The notes under the pieces are model-generated. The model saw only the letters and a list, made by a program, of their open reading frames with translations, searched no databases and was not told the origin of the DNA. A program made the position numbers and the translations under genes. From Paracoccaceae bacterium (GTDB taxonomy: Bacteria > Pseudomonadota > Alphaproteobacteria > Rhodobacterales > Rhodobacteraceae), in NCBI GenBank assembly GCA_020630695.1, contig JAHDIS010000030.1, positions 1 through 45,691 of the forward strand: a stretch of DNA of 45,691 bases, given 5' to 3'. Every line of letters begins with the position of its first letter. Position 1 is the first letter of the stretch. Shown in pieces: positions 41,132 to 45,691 of this stretch.

Positions 41132-42301
41132 ATGAAATTCTGGCGGGAGATGGAGCGGACGCTGGACCTTGAGGATGCGCTCAGCGCCGCAGAGCGCGCG
41201 AACGCATCCAAGTCACGCTTTGTTGCGGCCGCAAGCCATGATCTCTTGCAGCCTGTTTCCGCTGCCAAACTCTATATTGCGTCGCTTGCGGATCGTTGCA
41301 CCACCAGCGAGGAAACCTCGATCCTCACCAAGGCGGAATCAGCGCTGTCCGGAGCCGAGCAGATCATCGAAGCCTTGCTTGATATTTCCAAGCTTGACGG
41401 AGACGGTCTGAGCTTTGACGTGCGGGCGGTTCCTCTGCGCGATGTGCTACGCCCCCTGCGTGACGAGATGGAAGTGCTGGCCGCGAACAAAGGGCTGAGG
41501 CTGGATTTTGTTGAAAGCGGGCTGATGGTCGAAAGTGATCCGGCCTACCTGCGCCGGATTGTCCAGAACCTGTTGGCAAACGCGATCCGCTACACCGACA
41601 GCGGCCGGGTCCTGCTGGGCGTGCGCCGCAATGGTGGATCTGCCCGTATCGAGGTCTGGGACACCGGGCCGGGAATCGCCGAGGACGATCAAAGCTCCAT
41701 CTTCGAAGAATTTCGCCGTCTGGATACTTCTGCCAGTGACAATGATGGTTTGGGTCTGGGGTTGGCTATCGTCGAACGTGCCTGCGCGCGTCTGGGTCAC
41801 CCGCTGGGGCTATGGTCGCAGCCAGGACATGGCAGTTGCTTCATGGTGAATGTACCCATTGCAGGTTTGGCAGGACCCAGTCGCGATGTCAGCCGCCGCA
41901 CGCCAAAACCCATTGGCGTGGCTCAGGCCGGCATGATCGCCTTGTTGGTGGAAAACGACCCCCAGATGAGACGGGCAGTTTCGATCCTCATGGAGAGCTG
42001 GGGGGTCAACGTGATCGAGGCCGAGGATGCCGCTTCGGCACATGAATTGCTGGAAGACCTGCAAATCAATCCCGATGCCTTGGTTCTGGATTATCAACTT
42101 GGCGCGGGACCGTCCGGTGTCGATCTCTACAAGAGCATTTGCGAGATGGCGGGCCCCCTGCCCTGTGCCATCATTTCTGCGGATCGGTCTGCCGATTTAC
42201 GCGCGACCTGCAAGGCTTTGGCGGTTGAGTTCATGCAAAAGCCGCTTGATCGCCAAAAGCTGGGTCAGTTCCTGAATTTGGTCGCGCATCAAATGCAGTA
42301 G
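41132..42301 (+). CDS. C-terminal piece of the split hybrid kinase (HisKA-HATPase-receiver)
   Basis: A 389-residue frame from an ATG 38 bases after the stop of the PAS piece, close enough for reinitiation but with only a weak ribosome site. The phosphoacceptor is His36 in RFVAAASHDLLQPVSAAKLY. The ATPase domain has LLANAIRYTDSGRVLLGVRR, VWDTGPGIAEDD and GLGLGLAIVERACARLG. A receiver domain (about 268-388) carries Asp320 in LVLDYQLGAGPSG and Lys370 in FMQKPLD. All catalytic residues are present, so a free kinase could still work, but it has lost its fused PAS input. It is convergent with the thioesterase gene. Confidence 0.75.
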   Translation: MKFWREMERTLDLEDALSAAERANASKSRFVAAASHDLLQPVSAAKLYIASLADRCTTSEETSILTKAESALSGAEQIIEALLDISKLDGDGLSFDVRAVPLRDVLRPLRDEMEVLAANKGLRLDFVESGLMVESDPAYLRRIVQNLLANAIRYTDSGRVLLGVRRNGGSARIEVWDTGPGIAEDDQSSIFEEFRRLDTSASDNDGLGLGLAIVERACARLGHPLGLWSQPGHGSCFMVNVPIAGLAGPSRDVSRRTPKPIGVAQAGMIALLVENDPQMRRAVSILMESWGVNVIEAEDAASAHELLEDLQINPDALVLDYQLGAGPSGVDLYKSICEMAGPLPCAIISADRSADLRATCKALAVEFMQKPLDRQKLGQFLNLVAHQMQ

Positions 42302-42317
42302 TGCCGCAGGCGTCTAT

Positions 42318-42743
42318 TCAGGCGTCCTGATGTACGGTCAGATAATCGGCGGCGCGGGCACGGATTTCTTCAGGCCAGCCGCGCGGCTGGATCACACCGA
42401 TATCCGACAGAACCAAAGTCAGCATCATATCGACCCGGCGTTCGCCGCCGCAGGTCGCTGCCAACATAACATCCATACTGGTACGACCGATGGCAGACAC
42501 CTGAAGGCGCCAGACCAGATGATCGCCCAGCCGCGACGCGGCCGGGAACTCTGCTTCGCAACGAACAATCGGTGCACCAAGGTCTTCGCCGCCGTGCATT
42601 CGGGCAAAAGACCAGTCGAGTGCTTCATCGAACCAACGTTCGATGACCTCGTGGGCCATTTCGCTGTATCTGGGGAAATGAACGATGCCTGTGGCATCGC
42701 AATGCTGGCTTAACACCTGAAGGTGCGTCTTGTAGGAATTCAT
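42318..42743 (-). CDS. Acyl-CoA thioesterase, hot-dog fold (4-hydroxybenzoyl-CoA thioesterase-like)
   Basis: A 141-residue hot-dog enzyme. The family active-site block is LSQHCDATGIVHFPRYSEMA, in which the aspartate (Asp16) is the probable catalytic residue, followed by AHEVIERWFDEALDW on the central helix. The beta-sheet part has VRCEAEFPAASRLGDHLVWR. The open frame continues far upstream, but the conserved protein begins MNSYKTHLQV. The ribosome site is weak. The substrate is unknown; 4-hydroxybenzoyl-CoA, phenylacetyl-CoA and short acyl-CoA are all seen in the family. Confidence 0.85.
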   Translation of the reverse strand: MNSYKTHLQVLSQHCDATGIVHFPRYSEMAHEVIERWFDEALDWSFARMHGGEDLGAPIVRCEAEFPAASRLGDHLVWRLQVSAIGRTSMDVMLAATCGGERRVDMMLTLVLSDIGVIQPRGWPEEIRARAADYLTVHQDA

Positions 42744-42874
42744 CGTCGTCTTTTTGTTCGTCCTGTCGCTCCAATCGGTTAACACAAAGTCGGCTTTCGG
42801 AAAACAAATTTCCAAAACCGGTGCCCGCATGCATCCGAAACCTGATGCGGTTCGCACACGGGCGCCGGTGGCGA

Positions 42875-43159
42875 CTACTTCATCGCGCGGCATCTGCCCT
42901 TGGGTGCGGGCAGCCCCAAACGCTGTGGATTCACGATCAGGATCCAACGCTCGGGATAGCCCGGTGCCTTGGTCAAGCGGTAACTGCAGCCTTGCGGTGT
43001 GGTCATGTATTTGTCGCTTCTCCGTGTAACGGTTCCCTGCGTGCTGACAAACGGCGTCATGGTTTGCGCCACTAGTGGCATGGCCTGGGCGGATTGAGTT
43101 GGGTTTGTAGGGCTGCTCAATCCGAAAACGGCAAGGGCAGCAAAAGTTGCAAGGCTCAC
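42875..43159 (-). CDS. Small secreted protein of unknown function
   Basis: A 94-residue protein starting at a GTG preceded by GGAGACAACCC. Residues 1-26 form a signal peptide (SLATFAALAVFGL core, cleavage near AQA). The mature part of about 68 residues is basic and has two cysteines, Cys58 and Cys90, which could pair. The block CSYRLTKAPGYPERWILIVN may be a beta hairpin. I do not recognise the family. It lies on the same strand between the EnvZ-like kinase (137 bases upstream) and the thioesterase gene. A larger overlapping frame on the same strand is not supported. Confidence 0.6.
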   Translation of the reverse strand: MSLATFAALAVFGLSSPTNPTQSAQAMPLVAQTMTPFVSTQGTVTRRSDKYMTTPQGCSYRLTKAPGYPERWILIVNPQRLGLPAPKGRCRAMK

Positions 43160-43296
43160 GGGTTGTCTCCATTCTGTTTGGCTGTATCGCGAAATGCGAC
43201 AGACAAGCAGACTGTGCCGCCCTGCCGAAACAACAGGCTGTCCCAAGGTGGGCAAAACCGTGACCCTTGGTGCAGATTTTAGAAAACTTGTCGCGG

Positions 43297-44589
43297 CTAC
43301 CGTGCAATGACGATATCGGCGCGCAGCCCACCTAGGTTTTCGCTTGCGCCCAGCCGAAGCACCCCGCCATGCGCACGCGCAACATCGGCGGCAATGGCCA
43401 GCCCGAGGCCCACGCCGGATCCCTTGTCCTGATTGCGGGCGGGGTCGAGCCGCACAAACGGGCGCAAGGCGGTTTCCCGATCCTCGCTTGGAATGCCCGG
43501 GCCGTCATCTTCAACCCTGATGCGCAGCGATTTGTCAGTCAACGTCACGTGGACTTCGCAATTGGTGCCATAGCGCACGGCATTGCCGATCAGGTTTTCC
43601 ACGGCCCGTCTGAGCGCGGCCTCTCGCAGAGCGACAGTTCCCTCGCCCGTGGCCTCGACAAGCGAGACGGATTGCCCGCCCCGAATGCAATTGTCGACGA
43701 TGTCATCCACCATCGCGATCGGATCCACCGGCTCGGCTGGGCCGGTTTCCGCATCACCACGGGCGAAATCCAGAAAGGCGTCAATCAGCCCCTGCATGTC
43801 TTCCACATCCCGCTCGAGCGGTTTGCGATCCTCGTCATCCAGCAGCGACAGACCCAACCGCAGGCGGGTCAATGGCGTGCGCAGATCGTGGCTTACGCCG
43901 GACAGCATCATGGTGCGCTGTTCAATCTGCCTCTCGATCCGGGCGCGCATGTCCAGAAAGGCATGTCCAGCTGCGCGCACCTCGACCGCCCCGGAGGGAT
44001 TGTAGGGAACCGTGCGCCCCCGGCCAAAAGCCTCGGCGGCACCGGCCAGTCGTGTGATTGGCCGCAGTTGATTGCGCAGATATAAAAAGGCGATCAGCGT
44101 CATAAGCAGACCGAACACCACCATGTTGACCAGCAACTGGTGCGGGTTGGACGCCGAGACCCTGCCCCGCGAAACCTGCACTTCATAGAGCTGTCCGTCA
44201 CGCCGCACGAACAACCGGACCAGATCGTCATTGGGCAGCAAAATCCGCTCTAACCCGCGCAACCGTGTTTCGAACGATTGCGTCACAACGATTCCGGTAA
44301 AGTCGTACCACCGGCGGGTGTTGGACTGGGGCAACGCGGCCTCTGGTATTGCTTCTATCCCGATATCAAGCGCCCGCGCGGTGCGATCCTGTGCGTCCCC
44401 ACTGTCCAGCACCACCGAAACCGCTCGCGCGGTTTCGCGCGACAATTGCTGCGTAACGCCGTCAAAGTGCCGTTGAATAAAGACAACGGACACGACCAGT
44501 TGTAGCGTGACCACGGGTAGGATCAGAATCAACGCGGCCCGACCGTATAGGCCGCGCGGCATGTAGCGTTTGAGCCAGTCGAAATTCAT
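43297..44589 (-). CDS. EnvZ-like sensor histidine kinase
   Basis: A 430-residue membrane kinase. The start is the ATG of MNFDWLKRYMPRGLYGRAAL; upstream in-frame ATGs extend into the divergent gene's leader. Membrane segments lie near 17-38 and 152-170, enclosing a periplasmic domain of about 110 residues. A HAMP region (about 172-225) is followed by the phosphoacceptor His234 in MLSGVSHDLRTPLTRLRLGL. The ATPase domain has NLIGNAVRYGTNCEVHVTL, VEDDGPGIPSEDRE and GSGVGLGLAIAADVARAHGG. The motif order and HAMP arrangement are those of EnvZ. No response regulator gene is adjacent, so its partner (probably OmpR-type) is elsewhere. Confidence 0.9.
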   Translation of the reverse strand: MNFDWLKRYMPRGLYGRAALILILPVVTLQLVVSVVFIQRHFDGVTQQLSRETARAVSVVLDSGDAQDRTARALDIGIEAIPEAALPQSNTRRWYDFTGIVVTQSFETRLRGLERILLPNDDLVRLFVRRDGQLYEVQVSRGRVSASNPHQLLVNMVVFGLLMTLIAFLYLRNQLRPITRLAGAAEAFGRGRTVPYNPSGAVEVRAAGHAFLDMRARIERQIEQRTMMLSGVSHDLRTPLTRLRLGLSLLDDEDRKPLERDVEDMQGLIDAFLDFARGDAETGPAEPVDPIAMVDDIVDNCIRGGQSVSLVEATGEGTVALREAALRRAVENLIGNAVRYGTNCEVHVTLTDKSLRIRVEDDGPGIPSEDRETALRPFVRLDPARNQDKGSGVGLGLAIAADVARAHGGVLRLGASENLGGLRADIVIAR

Positions 44590-44642
44590 GACACCGAACC
44601 TATCGCGACCATTGGCCATGCGCCACCAGCAAAGAGAGACCA

Positions 44643-45563
44643 ATGCAGGACCCGCAACCAGACTTCCGCCCGCAGACGGGCGTGCCAGAAGAACTTTCAC
44701 CCGGTCTGCGCAGAATTCTGGCCCCCAACCCCTCGCCCATGACGTACCGCGGCACCAACAGTTATGTGCTTGGCCATGAAAACCTGGCCGTGATCGACCC
44801 CGGACCGCTGGACATGGATCATCTGGACGCGCTTTTGGCGGCGGTGGGCCCGGGACAGAGCATCAGTCATATCCTTGTCACCCATGCCCATATCGACCAC
44901 AGCCCCTTGGCGCGCCCATTGGCTGAAAAGACTGGCGCGCCGATTATGGCCTTCGGTGCTGCGGACGCGGGGCGAAGTGTCTTGATGCAGAGGCTTGCCG
45001 CACAAGGCGCTCTGGAAGGCGGTGAAGGCGTGGATGATGCTTTTGCCCCGGATGTTTACCTGAGCGATGGGGACAGCATCGACGGCGGCAGCTGGCGCCT
45101 TGAGGTCATTCACACGCCCGGACATATGGCCAACCACATCAGCTTTGCCTGGGGGGACGTTTTGTTTTCCGGTGATCTAGTCATGGGATGGGCCAGCTCG
45201 CTCGTGTCACCTCCCGATGGCGATCTGGGCGCGTTCATGCGCTCACTGCGCAGGCTTCAGGGCCGGGACTGGGCTTGTTTTCATGCGGGCCACGGCGCGC
45301 CGGTACAAAACCCGTCGGACCGTCTTGCTGCGCTTCTGGCACACCGGCTTGGCCGCGAATCTTCAATCCTCGAGGCCTTGAGCGATGGCCCGGCTGACAC
45401 AGCGTCACTGGCTCAAACAATCTATGTGGACACACCCGCCGCACTGCTGCCCGCTGCCGAACGCAACATTCTGGCTCATCTCATTGATTTAACGGAAAGA
45501 AATCGCGTGGTGCCCATCGGTGCGTTGTCCGCGCGGGCCCAGTTTGCATGCCAGAGTGGGTAG
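44643..45563 (+). CDS. MBL-fold metallohydrolase (LACTB2-like)
   Basis: A 306-residue cytoplasmic metallo-beta-lactamase-fold hydrolase. The zinc motif is VTHAHIDHSPLA (His81, His83, Asp85, His86), with further ligands in HTPGHMANHISF and FSGDLVMGW and a late histidine in CFHAGHGAP. A C-terminal winged-helix region (about 240-300, with AERNILAHLIDLTERNRV) matches the LACTB2-type branch, whose human member is an endoribonuclease; bacterial substrates are unknown. GAGAGACC precedes the ATG. It is divergent from the EnvZ-like gene with 53 bases between starts. Confidence 0.88.
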   Translation: MQDPQPDFRPQTGVPEELSPGLRRILAPNPSPMTYRGTNSYVLGHENLAVIDPGPLDMDHLDALLAAVGPGQSISHILVTHAHIDHSPLARPLAEKTGAPIMAFGAADAGRSVLMQRLAAQGALEGGEGVDDAFAPDVYLSDGDSIDGGSWRLEVIHTPGHMANHISFAWGDVLFSGDLVMGWASSLVSPPDGDLGAFMRSLRRLQGRDWACFHAGHGAPVQNPSDRLAALLAHRLGRESSILEALSDGPADTASLAQTIYVDTPAALLPAAERNILAHLIDLTERNRVVPIGALSARAQFACQSG

Positions 45564-45598
45564 TGCGGATTTTTTGTCGGATTTTGTGGCAAAATCCA

Positions 45599-45628
45599 CT
45601 GGACGCGCTGAATCGAGATTGCTATATC
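45599..45628 (+). promoter_or_regulatory. Probable tRNA-Asn promoter
   Basis: CTGGAC (45599-45604), an 18-base spacer and TATATC (45623-45628) lie just upstream of the tRNA. A 7-bp hairpin (GGATTTT/AAAATCC, 45579-45597) precedes it and may end the MBL transcript, though it lacks a T tract. Confidence 0.5.
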
Positions 45629-45639
45629 GCCTCCACCGT

Positions 45640-45691
45640 TCCGGCGTAGCTCAGCGGTAGAGCAGTTGACTGTTAATCAATTGGTCGTAGG
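45640..45691 (+). tRNA. tRNA-Asn (GTT), cut by the window edge
   Basis: The first 52 bases of a tRNA are present: acceptor 5' strand TCCGGCG, D arm AGCTCAGCGGTAGAGC, and the anticodon arm with loop CTGTTAA, giving anticodon GTT at 45672-45674. The variable and T arms lie mostly outside the window. Confidence 0.95.

Larger units (their letters stand above)
40099..42301 (+). pseudogene. Hybrid histidine kinase (NahK-like), interrupted by a stop and a frameshift
   Basis: Taken together, this stretch encodes one hybrid kinase: coiled coil, two PAS-like domains, HisKA, HATPase and receiver. Reading is broken twice within 55 bases. A TAG at 41092-41094 interrupts the frame after MSVTDV; the same frame continues with AEREAAQKLFELNEIL, a normal linker for this family. 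Near 41143-41146 the homologous reading then moves to the next frame (REMERTLDLEDALSAAERAN), as expected from a 2-base loss in a GCGC run. Either the gene is decaying or the halves are now separate proteins; both halves have intact motifs. A sequencing error would have to explain both lesions. Confidence 0.75.

Noticed and set aside
39820-41268. Minus-strand frame of 482 codons across the FIST and kinase genes
   Set aside because: It is antisense to conserved FIST and PAS coding sequence, and its product looks random and basic.
42744-43331. N-terminal extension of the thioesterase frame
   Set aside because: The conserved protein begins at 42743; the upstream part overlaps the small secreted protein in another frame and has no family features.
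1-45691. CRISPR arrays, insertion sequences, prophage or integrase genes
   Set aside because: No regularly spaced repeats, transposase motifs or phage genes were seen; the window looks like stable chromosomal sequence.

Overview
The window is GC-rich and densely coded, with no insertion sequence, phage gene or CRISPR array. Its gene content points to a marine alphaproteobacterium of the Roseobacter group (Rhodobacteraceae): rpsB-tsf, a PstA with the long N-terminal extension, a FIST-domain/hybrid-kinase locus, two ABC importers for small organic solutes, glutaryl-CoA dehydrogenase and 3-hydroxybutyrate dehydrogenase. The organism name is inferred from these proteins; no rRNA is present.

Layout. 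1-4114 (+): the end of pstC, then pstA, pstB, phoU and phoB, i.e. phosphate uptake and its response regulator, followed by a HupE/UreJ-like membrane protein. 5573-9941 (-): an osmolyte-type (betaine/choline/TMAO family) ABC importer with an alpha/beta hydrolase as last gene, divergent from a LysR regulator. 11280-18678: a DUF3179 protein, a D-cysteine desulfhydrase/cysteate lyase-family enzyme, rpsB-tsf, an unknown 329-residue protein, and an aroQ-luxR pair. 18802-26633 (-): an eight-gene operon with a sugar ABC importer, a GH63-type glycosidase, a D-lyxose/D-mannose isomerase, a GNAT protein and a glycerate 2-kinase, controlled by a divergent LacI-type repressor (26931-27938). 28087-34474: gcdH, psuK-psuG, a DUF502 protein, a 34-residue Cys4 microprotein, and a bdhA/pentapeptide/patatin operon. 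34584-37863: an RTX-repeat protein, a probable small RNA or leader, and a family 5 solute-binding protein. 37969-42301 (+): entericidin, a NarL-type response regulator, a FIST sensor and a hybrid histidine kinase that is split by an in-frame stop and a frameshift. 42318-45691: a thioesterase, a small secreted protein, an EnvZ-like kinase, an MBL-fold protein, and the first 52 bases of tRNA-Asn.

The most interesting system is the 18.8-27.9 kb operon. Its enzymes form a short complete route for a hexosyl-glycerate compatible solute: import, hydrolysis to hexose plus glycerate, isomerisation of mannose to fructose, and phosphorylation of glycerate. The best substrate candidates are mannosylglycerate (digeneaside of red algae) and glucosylglycerate. 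A 16-bp LacI-type palindrome lies between promoter elements of the repressor and the operon. Two other points stand out: the broken NosP/NahK-like nitric-oxide-type signalling locus, and a compact promoter-hairpin-terminator unit at about 35.83-35.95 kb that looks like an unannotated ~78-nt RNA.
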